Part shown: piece after piece, positions 1-6,673 of the stretch
How the letters are laid out: each line of letters begins with the position of its first letter
How positions within the stretch are numbered: the first letter of the stretch is position 1
Assembly (NCBI GenBank): GCA_002772205.1
Contig: PCRZ01000026.1
Coordinates: forward strand, 2,939-13,255
Direction of reading: 5' to 3'
Length of the DNA stretch: 10,317 nt
Origin: Candidatus Jorgensenbacteria bacterium CG23_combo_of_CG06-09_8_20_14_all_54_14
GTDB lineage: Bacteria > Patescibacteriota > Minisyncoccia > UBA6257 > GWB1-50-10
Position numbers and translations under genes: made by a program
The notes under the pieces: model-generated
Databases searched by the model: none
Told to the model about the DNA's origin: nothing
What the model saw: the letters and a program-made list of their open reading frames with translations, nothing else

Positions 1-57
1 CAGTACACGATTTCCTTGCGTTGCGATTCTAACAGGTTTTAGTCTCTGCTTGCGTCG

Positions 58-1833
58 TTATACTATCGTTGCACGGATACGGCGCACACCCGCAGAACTC
101 GCCTCTTCCTTCATAATTTTGAATTGCCCGATCTCCCCCGTGTGCCCCACATGCGGCCCGCCGCAGAACTCTTTGTTCCATGCACCCTCAAGCGAATGCC
201 CGACATAGTACACTTTGACGCGCGTGGGATATTTCCACTTTCCGCCAGAGGCGGATCCGCCTTTGGCGGAGAAGAAATGGAGCGCGCCTGTTTTCTCGGC
301 TTCCTCTTTCGGCATCTCCTCAAATTGCACCGGCAGGTCCTCGCGAATCTTCTCGTTCACGATATCCTCCACTCGCTTCAATTCCTCCGGCGTTACCTTG
401 CGCGGAAACGTGAAATCAAAGCGCGTGCGCTCGGTGGTGATGTCGGAACCGCGTTGGGCAATTTCCTCTCCAAACACCTCGCGGAGCGCCTGATGTAAAA
501 GGTGCGTCGCCGTGTGATACCTCGTCACTTTCTTCAATTCTTCCTCGCTCCCGGCTTTGATCTCACCTGTATCCAAAACCAAACCGTGGCCGCCGAATTT
601 TTTCTCAACGCCGGCGCGGGAGATTTCTTGGTGCTTTTTGAACTCCTCGTCGAAATCTTCGCGCTTCAAATCTTTGGCCTTATCGCCGCCCAATTCTTTC
701 ACGATCTCGTACGGGAGGCCGAAGCTTTCATAGAGCATGAAGGCGGAACGTACGTCGAGCGTCGGCGCCCGCGCAAGCTCCCGGAGTCCCTTCTGGAGCG
801 TCGCCTGGAAACGCTGGTGTTCCTCGTCAAACACCTCAAGCACCACCTCACGATTGAGCTCCGGGTAAAACCGCTCGCAGTTCTCAAATACCTCTTCAAA
901 AAGGTGTACGGGCTTCACAGGATTCCCCGCAAGGTGCAGATACACCATTGTGCGCCGCATGAGGCGCCGCAGGACGTACCCCGCCTCCTTGTTGGACGGG
1001 CACACGCCGTCGGAAATAAGAAACGCAACGCCGCGGACGTGGTCGGCGAGGATCCGTTTGGTGCGCACCGGCATCGTCTCCGGCAGAAGTTTTAAGAGCG
1101 GTTCGAAAGTGTCCGTTTCAAAAATAGTCGGTTTCCCCTGCACCACCATCGCGAGGCGCTCCAAACCCAGGCCGGTATCAATGCCTTTTATCTTAAGCGG
1201 CGTCAAAATTTTCTTCCCTTCCGCGTCAATCCGCGTTTCATCCGCGTTAATCCGCGTCTTGCAGTAATACTCATTGAATACCAAATTCCAAACCTCCACG
1301 CCGCGCACATAGACCTCCGATGTCGGCCCACAAGGGCCTTCACTCCCCGTGGGACCCCAAAAGTTATCGGCGCGCCCCGCTTTCTTGACATTCTTTACGC
1401 CGAGCGATTCCCAGATTCTCTCCGATTCGGTATCCGCCGGCACCTCCTTATCGCCCGCAAACACGCTCACGTAATCAATCGGGAGTTTGAGCTTTTCGGT
1501 AATGAATTCATACGCATACTCGATCGCTTTCTCTTTAAAGTATCCGCCGAACGAAAAATTCCCCAACATTTCAAAGAACGTGAGATGTGACTCATCCCCC
1601 ACCTCGTCAATGTCCGAGGTGCGGAAACATTTCTGGACCGAAACCGCGTTCTTCTTCTTAAAATCCTTCACCGCATCCAGCTCGCCGGTGTAGTACCGCT
1701 TGAACTGCTGCATCCCCGCGGTCGTGAATAGCACCGACGGGTCGTCGGGAATTAAAGATGAGGAAGGAACAATAACGTGTCCCCGTTTGGCGAAAAAATC
1801 AAGGAATTTTGCGCGGATTTCCTGCGAGGTCAT
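58..1833 (-). CDS. alaS: Alanyl-tRNA synthetase, short form lacking the C-Ala domain
   Basis: Charges tRNA-Ala with alanine in the cytoplasm and hydrolyses mischarged Ser/Gly-tRNA-Ala. The class II catalytic core is at about residues 1-240: VPSSSLIP (22-29), FFEMLGNFSFGGYFKE (86-101) and GIDTGLGLERLA (217-228). The tRNA-recognition part follows, with ADHVRGVAFLISDG (263-276) and GYVLRRLMRR (285-294). The editing domain has both zinc/catalytic motifs, HTATH (440-444) and CGGPH (557-561), and the protein ends about 30 residues later at RRIRATIV. It is 591 aa, against about 875 for E. coli AlaRS, because the C-terminal DHHA1/C-Ala domain is absent. Two repeat-derived insertions interrupt it: residues 193-206 (TRINADE/TRIDAEG) and 522-531 (SAKGGSASGG). 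The ATG lacks a good Shine-Dalgarno but sits just after a likely promoter, suggesting a near-leaderless message. It lies downstream of dnaG-rpoD on the same strand. The identification is secure. Confidence 0.97.
   Translation of the reverse strand: MTSQEIRAKFLDFFAKRGHVIVPSSSLIPDDPSVLFTTAGMQQFKRYYTGELDAVKDFKKKNAVSVQKCFRTSDIDEVGDESHLTFFEMLGNFSFGGYFKEKAIEYAYEFITEKLKLPIDYVSVFAGDKEVPADTESERIWESLGVKNVKKAGRADNFWGPTGSEGPCGPTSEVYVRGVEVWNLVFNEYYCKTRINADETRIDAEGKKILTPLKIKGIDTGLGLERLAMVVQGKPTIFETDTFEPLLKLLPETMPVRTKRILADHVRGVAFLISDGVCPSNKEAGYVLRRLMRRTMVYLHLAGNPVKPVHLFEEVFENCERFYPELNREVVLEVFDEEHQRFQATLQKGLRELARAPTLDVRSAFMLYESFGLPYEIVKELGGDKAKDLKREDFDEEFKKHQEISRAGVEKKFGGHGLVLDTGEIKAGSEEELKKVTRYHTATHLLHQALREVFGEEIAQRGSDITTERTRFDFTFPRKVTPEELKRVEDIVNEKIREDLPVQFEEMPKEEAEKTGALHFFSAKGGSASGGKWKYPTRVKVYYVGHSLEGAWNKEFCGGPHVGHTGEIGQFKIMKEEASSAGVRRIRATIV
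241..270. repeat. 30-bp palindromic repeat inserted in frame in alaS
   Basis: A near-perfect palindrome with outer arms TCCGCC/GGCGGA, a central GGATCC and one mismatched pair. It covers exactly codons 522-531 of alaS (SAKGGSASGG). Removing it joins ALHFF to KWKYPTRVKVYYVG. That restores the usual family spacing, compared with GAMALFGEKYDERVRV of E. coli AlaRS as recalled. The 30-bp length keeps the frame. The GGCGGA/TCCGCC core recurs at 1973-2007 and, in variant form, in dnaG and the TPM gene. Confidence 0.85.
1220..1258. repeat. Tandem TCCGCGT repeat inside alaS
   Basis: Four copies of TCCGCGT begin at 1220, 1230, 1241 and 1251, separated by CAA, TTCA and TAA. Read on the minus strand they make two 21-nt units encoding TRINADE and TRIDAEG (residues 193-206). 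The segment falls between the VFNEYY motif and GIDTGLGLERLA, a variable linker in AlaRS, so it looks like a tolerated in-frame insertion. Confidence 0.75.
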
Positions 1834-1842
1834 AGCATATTC

Positions 1843-1871
1843 ATTTAATGACTAACCACCCGCTAAGTCAA
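1843..1871 (-). promoter_or_regulatory. Probable alaS promoter giving a near-leaderless mRNA
   Basis: On the minus strand, TTGACT (1871-1866) is followed by a 17-nt spacer and TTAAAT (1848-1843). That matches the sigma-70 consensus at 5 of 6 and 4 of 6 positions. Only 9 nt separate the -10 box from the ATG at 1833, so transcription would start about 2-4 nt before it. This fits the lack of a Shine-Dalgarno. Called by eye. Confidence 0.5.
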
Positions 1872-1972
1872 ACGTATGGAAATAAAATCAACATCGTTTT
1901 TCCGCCGATTTCCACCCCCAATAAGTTTTGCACATACCTATAAAGAAGCTCTCGGAGCCGCGACGGCTTGGT

Positions 1973-2007
1973 CTCTCCGCCATCCGCCAAGCGGCGGAGG
2001 CGGAGAG
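1973..2007. repeat. 35-bp GGCGGA-type palindrome inside the structured element
   Basis: CTCTCCGCC, one bulged A, TCCGCC, a 4-nt loop AAGC, then GGCGGA and GGCGGAGAG. The arms pair perfectly apart from the bulge. It shares the TCCGCC/GGCGGA core with the palindrome inside alaS, suggesting the same repeat family. Confidence 0.75.
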
Positions 2008-2025
2008 CGCCGCGGCGAGAGCGCA

Positions 2026-2059
2026 GACCGGCACCCATCGCTGGAATGGGTGCACGGTC
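2026..2059. repeat. Second internal hairpin of the structured element
   Basis: Arm 2026-2038 (GACCGGCACCCAT) pairs with 2046-2059 (ATGGGTGC, one bulged A, CGGTC) around a 7-nt loop. Thirteen pairs with one bulge make it unlikely to be chance. It forms the second branch of the predicted three-way junction. Confidence 0.7.
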
Positions 2060-2083
2060 GGTTCTTTTAGGTATGTGCAAAAC

Positions 2084-3352
2084 TCAGTACCCCTCCAATT
2101 TCTTCACCTTCGCGTGGCTCCGTATTTTCTCCAGCGCCTTCGCCTCTATCTGCCGGATGCGCTCGCGGGTCACGCCGAAAATCTTCCCCACCTCCTCCAG
2201 TGTGTGCGGAATATTGTCCTCCAAACCGAACCGCATGGCGAGGATCTTCCGCTCGCGCTCGTTCAGGTCTATGAGAATTTCCTTGATCTGGTCCCGCAGG
2301 AGCGCCACGCTCGCGAGTTGGTCGGGGCTCAAGCTCTGTTCGTCCTTAATGAAGTCGGAGAGCACCGAGCCCTCGTCGTCGTCGCCGATGGGGGTTTCAA
2401 GCGAAATGACCTCCTGCGATATCTTCTGGATGTAGTGGATTTTCTCCACGTCCACGCCGAGCTCCGCGGCGATCTCTTCAGGGAGCGGCTCGCGGCCGAG
2501 CTCCTGCATGAGGCGCCGCTTCGTTTGCATAAACTTCGTGATGGTCTCCACCATGTGAACCGGAATGCGGATGGTGCGGGAGTAGTCAGCCAACGCCCGC
2601 GTCACCGCCTGGCGAATCCACCACGTGGCGTAGGTGGAGAACTTGAATCCCTTGTGGTAATCAAACTTGTCCACCGCGCGCGAGAGGCCGATGTTCCCTT
2701 CCTGGATAAGATCCAAAATGGAGAGGTGCGGCGAGCGGTTCACATAGCGCTTGGCAATGGAAACCACAAGCCGGAGGTTTGCCTGGATGAGCTTCTGGCG
2801 CGCCGACTCGTCGCCCTCCTCAATGCGCCGCGCGAGTTCCTTCTCTTCCTTGGAGGTGAGAAGCGCAGTCCTGCCGATCTCCTTCAGATACATCTGCACG
2901 GCGTCGGGGAGGTCTCCCCCCACGCGCGTGGCGTTCCGAAGTTCCTCGGCGGTCACCTCGTCCCGGGTCACTTTCCCAACGAGCGGGCTCGGCTCCTGCA
3001 CCTTGATCCCCTCCTTCTCAAGGCGTGCGTAGACCTCCTCCAGGAATCCGAGGTTGCGTTCAATGTAGGGAAAGTAGTTCAGCACCTCCACGTCCGTCAC
3101 AAAGCCGCGCCCGCGCCCGCGGTGCACGAGTTCGGCGAGGGACTTTTGGTATTCCCCGAGGAGTTCCGACGAAATGGCTTTTTGTTTTGGCGTGGCCCTC
3201 CGGGCGGCCTTCGTTTTCCTCTTCGCCTTCCCCTTTGCGGGGTGCCGTCTGGGAATGCGAGGTCGCCGCTTCACCTTTCTATGGGGGCCTGCCTGCGCCC
3301 CGCCTGCGCGGGCAGGATGCAGGCGGCTTTTCTTTTGTGATTTCTTTTTCAT
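2084..3352 (-). CDS. rpoD: Primary RNA polymerase sigma factor (sigma-70/SigA)
   Basis: Directs RNA polymerase to housekeeping promoters. At 422 aa the family regions are in order. A region 1.1-like segment lies at about 60-122, and region 1.2 at about 148-180 ([17 protein letters not shown]). Regions 2.1-2.4 run from about 185 to 260, including [29 protein letters not shown] and the -10-recognition and melting stretch [19 protein letters not shown] (238-256). Region 3 spans about 262-340, and region 4 with the -35 helix-turn-helix about 350-422 ([20 protein letters not shown]). The first 55 residues are very basic and low in complexity, partly encoded by a GC-rich palindrome (residues 10-22). 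No Shine-Dalgarno is visible, but no other ATG occurs before region 1.2. It lies 45 nt after dnaG, the classic dnaG-rpoD pairing of the macromolecular synthesis operon. Confidence 0.97.
   Translation of the reverse strand: MKKKSQKKSRLHPARAGGAQAGPHRKVKRRPRIPRRHPAKGKAKRKTKAARRATPKQKAISSELLGEYQKSLAELVHRGRGRGFVTDVEVLNYFPYIERNLGFLEEVYARLEKEGIKVQEPSPLVGKVTRDEVTAEELRNATRVGGDLPDAVQMYLKEIGRTALLTSKEEKELARRIEEGDESARQKLIQANLRLVVSIAKRYVNRSPHLSILDLIQEGNIGLSRAVDKFDYHKGFKFSTYATWWIRQAVTRALADYSRTIRIPVHMVETITKFMQTKRRLMQELGREPLPEEIAAELGVDVEKIHYIQKISQEVISLETPIGDDDEGSVLSDFIKDEQSLSPDQLASVALLRDQIKEILIDLNERERKILAMRFGLEDNIPHTLEEVGKIFGVTRERIRQIEAKALEKIRSHAKVKKLEGY
3288..3323. repeat. GC-rich palindrome coding part of the RpoD N-terminus
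   Basis: An imperfect palindrome with CCTGC (3288-3292) opposite GCAGG (3319-3323), CTGC opposite GCAG, and inner CCCGC/GCGGG (3299-3303/3308-3312) around CTGC. It encodes roughly residues 10-22 ([13 protein letters not shown]) in the lysine/arginine-rich leader of RpoD. That stretch is proline/glycine/alanine-rich, unlike the KKK-rich sequence on either side. Confidence 0.6.
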
Positions 3353-3397
3353 GTGGGTTGATGCCGAGGCGCCGACCGCCCGGGCAAGGGGCAGGCG

Positions 3398-5164
3398 CTA
3401 CAGCTTCAATTCGTCAATCCTCTTCGAAAGTGAATGAAAACGTTCTGCGGCTCGGGTAAGCAACTTTTCGTCACCGACTTCCTCAGCTTTTTGAATGGCG
3501 GTCTTGAGTTCCCGCTGTTCCCGCTTAAGCACCGAGATCTCAAGCTGGCGGAGCAGATCACTGAACTCTTTTGCGATGCAGTCGGGGGGGAATTGGGCCA
3601 GGAGGTAGCTCGCCTGCATCTGCAACGCGGCTCCCGTTTCTCCCTCGGGCTCGCCGAGCACCGCTTGGTAGCGTGCCGGCAGCCACGACTGCTTTTCACG
3701 TATGGTAGCCAAAAAATCACCCTTTGTAAAGGCAAGCCCCATGAGACGCTCCGCGAGAGCGTCCGCGCGGTCCGCGGGTTTCTTCGGTTCGAACTTCTCC
3801 CCCGCTTCAACATCGCGCGGCACCATAGGGAGCTCATTCAACTCCTTCATGAGCATCACCTCCGAAATGCCCGAGTATTTGGCGAGGCCCTTGAGCCACG
3901 CGGTCTGCTCGGTGGCGCTCTTCAAACGCTTTATCTTCTGCAGGATGCTCCGGACGATGCGTTTGGTCTCCGTGAGCTCGCGGGTTCCCGCCTCGTCGCG
4001 CGGAAAGTAGTGCGCGAAAAGGTGTGAGAATGCCGCCTTCGCCGACGCCACCGCACCCGCGAGGAACCCCGGGTCCTTCTCCGCCGCCTCGGCCGGATCC
4101 TTGAACCCGCCCAAATCCGCCACCTTCACATAAAAATCAAAGTTGTTTAAGAGGTCCAAGCTCCGCTCGAGCGCGTGGATGCCCGCCTCGTCATTGTCAA
4201 AGCTTAAGATCATCGTGTCGGCGAGCCGCCGGAGCTTCTCTAAATGGAACGGGGTGAGCGCGGTCCCCGAGACGGCAACCACATTCTTCACCCCCGCCTG
4301 CCACGCCATAAGGAGATCCATTTGCCCTTCCACAAAGAGAGCGCTCCGCGCATGCGCAATGTCATTTTTAGTCATGTGAAACCCGTAGAGAATTTTTGAT
4401 TTGTTGAAAATGGGCGTCTCGGGGCTGTTGAGATACTTTGGAGCGCCCGCCGCCGCTCCCTCCGTCGCTAAAGCTATGGCGGGCGAGGAAGCTTTGGCGG
4501 GCAAGTCGCTTCCCTCGCCGGCGGCGCCTTCGAGCAAGCGCCCCGTGAACGCCACCGTTTTACCCACGCTGTTCATGATTGGAAAAATGATGCGATTGAA
4601 AAAATGGTCGCGATAGAGCCCCGCGGTATTCTTGTGAGTGAGACCGGCGCGCGCAATGTCGTTCACATCAAAACCGGAGTTGATTAGGTGAACGGTGAGT
4701 GCATCGCCACCGGGCGCGAAGCCGAGCTCAAATGCCTCAACCGTTTCCGGTTTCAAGCCGCGCTTCTCTATATACGCGCGCGCGGCACCATGCGTTTGCA
4801 AGGCGTCGCGGTAAAATTCCTTCGCCTTCTCGTGAATCTCGTAGAGCACCCCGAACTCCCGCTGCTCCCGCGGCGAGAGCGTCTGGAGCGGCACCCCGGC
4901 CTTCTCGGCGAGGACGCGGAGCGCCTCCGGGAACTCCAGGTTCTCGTAGCGCATGAGGAACGTCACAATATCGCCGTCCGCGGCGCACCCGAAGCAGTGG
5001 AACCGCTGCCGGTCCGGCGAGACGATGAACGACGGGGTCTTCTCTGGGTGGAACGGGCAGAGCGCCTTGAAATTCTTCCCCGCCGGCAGGAGGGTGATAT
5101 AGCCACGGATGAAATCAACGATATTCAGTTTTTCCTTGATGCGGTCAACGTCGGTGGAAGCCAT
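3398..5164 (-). CDS. dnaG: DNA primase
   Basis: Synthesises RNA primers at the replication fork together with the DnaB helicase. It is 588 aa, close to the 581 aa of E. coli DnaG. The N-terminal CHC2 zinc finger is complete: C36, H39, C57, C60 (LCPFHP and FHCFGC). The catalytic domain has RDHFFNRIIFPI (185-196) and YLNSPETPIFNKS (244-256). The TOPRIM metal-binding residues are E279 in FVEGQMD and the DND motif 323-325, with KDPAEA at 355-360. The C-terminal helical DnaB-binding region is poorly conserved, as usual. Residues about 214-240 are an alanine/glycine-rich insertion between FTGRLLEG and APKYLNSPE; in most DnaGs this loop is only a few residues, and here the DNA contains GCCCGCCAAAGCTT-type repeats. 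The ATG at 5164 lacks a convincing Shine-Dalgarno but lies just after a good promoter. rpoD follows after 45 nt. Confidence 0.97.
   Translation of the reverse strand: MASTDVDRIKEKLNIVDFIRGYITLLPAGKNFKALCPFHPEKTPSFIVSPDRQRFHCFGCAADGDIVTFLMRYENLEFPEALRVLAEKAGVPLQTLSPREQREFGVLYEIHEKAKEFYRDALQTHGAARAYIEKRGLKPETVEAFELGFAPGGDALTVHLINSGFDVNDIARAGLTHKNTAGLYRDHFFNRIIFPIMNSVGKTVAFTGRLLEGAAGEGSDLPAKASSPAIALATEGAAAGAPKYLNSPETPIFNKSKILYGFHMTKNDIAHARSALFVEGQMDLLMAWQAGVKNVVAVSGTALTPFHLEKLRRLADTMILSFDNDEAGIHALERSLDLLNNFDFYVKVADLGGFKDPAEAAEKDPGFLAGAVASAKAAFSHLFAHYFPRDEAGTRELTETKRIVRSILQKIKRLKSATEQTAWLKGLAKYSGISEVMLMKELNELPMVPRDVEAGEKFEPKKPADRADALAERLMGLAFTKGDFLATIREKQSWLPARYQAVLGEPEGETGAALQMQASYLLAQFPPDCIAKEFSDLLRQLEISVLKREQRELKTAIQKAEEVGDEKLLTRAAERFHSLSKRIDELKL
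4447..4524. repeat. Repeat-derived insertion in dnaG
   Basis: Codons 214-239 hold two direct copies of GCCCGCCAAAGCTT / GCCCGCCATAGCTT on the minus strand, 18 bp apart, then an imperfect palindrome around AGCT. GCCCGCCAAAG also occurs in the TPM gene at 9586-9596. The flanking protein sequence is normal DnaG; only this stretch (GAAGEGSDLPAKASSPAIAL and following) is foreign to the family. The outer limits are approximate. Confidence 0.65.
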
Positions 5165-5172
5165 GCATCCCC

Positions 5173-5201
5173 AGTTTACCTCGCGGCGAGCACCTTGCCA
5201 A
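5173..5201 (-). promoter_or_regulatory. Probable dnaG promoter giving a near-leaderless mRNA
   Basis: Minus strand TTGGCA (5201-5196), 17-nt spacer, TAAACT (5178-5173). Only 8 nt remain before the ATG at 5164, so the start site would fall 1-3 nt upstream of it. The geometry is almost the same as at alaS. Called by eye. Confidence 0.5.
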
Positions 5202-5317
5202 ACCGTTCAATAAAAAGCCGCGCAGGGCGCTATAGAGCAGTACAACCAGCCCGCGAACCGGCTGTATCTTATTTCCCGGGTTAAGGTTTAATCATTGTGA
5301 TAATACCGCTGGTTGGA

Positions 5318-5347
5318 TTGTTTAGATTGTTTAGTTAGTATTATATT
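5318..5347 (+). promoter_or_regulatory. Probable promoter of the Nramp-family gene
   Basis: TTGTTT (5318-5323), an 18-nt spacer and TATATT (5342-5347); TTATAT one base earlier gives a 17-nt spacer. The spacer carries most of a tandem ATTGTTTAG duplication (5317-5334). The predicted start leaves a leader of only about 8 nt before the ATG at 5362, and no Shine-Dalgarno is present. No convincing metal-regulator operator could be named. Confidence 0.45.
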
Positions 5348-5361
5348 AATAAAAAATCCTT

Positions 5362-6642
5362 ATGTTTAAAGGAGCGAAAAAATTCCTAAAAATTGCGGGC
5401 CCCGGGGTCATTACCGGAGCGACAGACGATGACCCGTCTGGAATAGCAACCTATACCCAGACCGGAGCTCAATTCGGTTATGGGCAGTTATGGACCGTAC
5501 TGTTGATGCTTCCTTTTATGACGGCAATTCAGGAGGCATGCGCCAGAATCGGGGCGGTTACCGGCAAGGGCATCGCGGAAGTCATCAAAGAACACCACGG
5601 CAAAAAGATATTGTATTCAATATTGTTCCTTATCATTGTTGCGAACACAGTGAACATTGGAGCCGATCTGGGGGCTATGGGAGCAGCTGCTCATCTTATA
5701 ATTCCGATTAATTTTGCGGTGCTTACCCTTCTTTTTACCGCAGTCGTCTTACTACTGGAGGTATTTACGTCCTACAAGGTATACGCCAAAATTTTAAAAT
5801 GGTTTGCTCTGGCACTCCTTTCCTATCCGATTACGGTCTTCTTGATTAAGCAGCCGTGGGGGACATTACTTAGCGCTACATTCGTTCCTCATATTGAATT
5901 AAGTTTCGCCTTTTTATTTATCATTACGGGCGTACTGGGGACTACCATTTCCCCATATATGTTTTTCTGGGAGGCCTCTGAAGAAGTGGAGGAAGAAAAG
6001 GAAAAACACATGATAAAAAGGGGCCTGCCGCATATTACCCGAAAATTTATTCATTCATTGAGGTTAGATAATTTTATTGGGATGCTTTCCTCTCAAATCG
6101 CCACTTGGTGCATTATTGTGGTTGCCGCTACGGTGCTGAACGCCAACGGCGTAACCGATGTCCGCACTGCCGCGGATGCAGCGAAGGCTCTCAAACCTTT
6201 GGTTCATACGTTCCCAAATGCAGGATTCCTGGCGGAACTGATATTTGCTGTTGGCATAATAGGCCTCGGCTTGCTGGCCGTGCCGATTCTGTCTGCCTCG
6301 GCCTCGTATGCCCTATCCGAAGCATTGAACTGGAAGGCCGGCTTGAATCTGAAGTTAAAACGAGCTCACGGCTTTTATGGGATAATCACCATTGCCACAC
6401 TCATCGGACTCACCATCAATTTTATAGGGATAGATCCAATCAAAGCCCTTGTTTTCACTGCCGTATTTAACGGAGTCGCCGCCGTTCCGCTCATATTCAT
6501 AATCGCTAATATCGCTCGGAGCGAGAAAATCATGGGGCAGTATAAAAGCGGTGTATTGTCGAATATCTTTGTGTGGGCTACTTTTACACTTATGGCTGCT
6601 GCCGCGATTGCCATGTTCTTCGCTCTAGGGAAAGGTTGGTGA
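5362..6642 (+). CDS. Nramp/SLC11-family divalent metal transporter, NRMT (Mg2+)-like
   Basis: An integral membrane protein of 426 aa with about 11 hydrophobic segments, expected to import a divalent cation across the cytoplasmic membrane. It is recognisable as Nramp by TM1 (GPGVITGATDDDPSGIATYT, 13-32) and TM6 (GVLGTTISPYMFFWEASEE). The canonical TM1 DPGN motif is DPSG (24-27), so the coordinating Asn is Gly27. The canonical TM6 A-x-x-M-P-H reads T194-T-I-S197-P-Y199, so the soft-metal-selecting Met is Ser. From knowledge of the family, these substitutions mark Nramp-related magnesium transporters rather than MntH manganese/iron transporters; the Mg2+ assignment is inference. Between TM6 and TM7 is a charged loop (EEVEEEKEKHMIKRG). 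The gene is AT-richer than its minus-strand neighbours and stands alone on the plus strand, compatible with acquisition by transfer. Confidence 0.9.
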   Translation: MFKGAKKFLKIAGPGVITGATDDDPSGIATYTQTGAQFGYGQLWTVLLMLPFMTAIQEACARIGAVTGKGIAEVIKEHHGKKILYSILFLIIVANTVNIGADLGAMGAAAHLIIPINFAVLTLLFTAVVLLLEVFTSYKVYAKILKWFALALLSYPITVFLIKQPWGTLLSATFVPHIELSFAFLFIITGVLGTTISPYMFFWEASEEVEEEKEKHMIKRGLPHITRKFIHSLRLDNFIGMLSSQIATWCIIVVAATVLNANGVTDVRTAADAAKALKPLVHTFPNAGFLAELIFAVGIIGLGLLAVPILSASASYALSEALNWKAGLNLKLKRAHGFYGIITIATLIGLTINFIGIDPIKALVFTAVFNGVAAVPLIFIIANIARSEKIMGQYKSGVLSNIFVWATFTLMAAAAIAMFFALGKGW

Positions 6643-6650
6643 AAATAAAA

Positions 6651-6673
6651 GCTGTGTCTCATTGAGACACAGC
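6651..6673 (-). terminator. Hairpin terminator of the 115-aa gene
   Basis: A perfect 11-bp stem, GCTGTGTCTCA/TGAGACACAGC, with a single central base (so about a 3-nt loop). On the minus strand it is followed by TTTTATTTTC. The stop codon of the minus-strand gene (6659-6661) lies inside the stem. It sits between convergent genes, but the U-rich tail exists only in the minus direction. Confidence 0.75.

Larger units (their letters stand above)
1924..2084. repeat. 161-bp structured element with terminal inverted repeats (MITE-like or ncRNA)
   Basis: The ends are inverted repeats of 23-24 bp: 1924-1947 begins AGTTTTGCACATACCTA, and the complement of 2062-2084 begins identically, differing by one base insertion. 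Inside, GCTCTCG (1948-1954) pairs with CGAGAGC (2016-2022) and CCGCG (1958-1962) pairs with CGCGG (2011-2015). Two further hairpins, 1973-2007 and 2026-2059, complete a three-way-junction fold. The element abuts the rpoD stop codon (2084-2086) and ends about 90 bp before alaS. No U-tract follows it in either direction, so it is not an ordinary terminator. It may be a miniature mobile element, a processed spacer RNA, or both. Confidence 0.75.

Noticed and set aside
1..57. Terminator or gene downstream of alaS
   Set aside because: Only a weak 4-5 bp hairpin is possible and no T-run follows; nothing supportable is seen before the window edge.
1868..2080. 70-codon minus-strand frame within the rpoD-alaS spacer
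   Set aside because: It lies mostly inside the structured inverted-repeat element and its sequence reflects the palindromes; there is no ribosome-binding site and no family resemblance.
1928..3340. Long plus-strand open frame (470 codons) opposite rpoD
   Set aside because: It is antisense to a clearly conserved sigma factor and reads as His/Leu/Arg-rich sequence typical of a shadow frame in GC-rich DNA.
5238..5275. tRNA-like T-arm hairpin (CAGCC...GGTTCG...GGCTG) on the minus strand upstream of dnaG
   Set aside because: Only a 5-bp stem with a bulge is present and no acceptor, D or anticodon arms can be built around it.
5288..5304. ATCA-TTG-TGAT dyad upstream of the Nramp gene as a Fur/MntR-type operator
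   Set aside because: Four-base arms are too short and the outward positions do not continue the symmetry; likely chance in AT-rich DNA.
5362..6642. Calling the Nramp gene mntH
   Set aside because: The TM1 and TM6 metal-coordinating residues differ from MntH at the diagnostic positions, so the symbol would imply an unsupported substrate.
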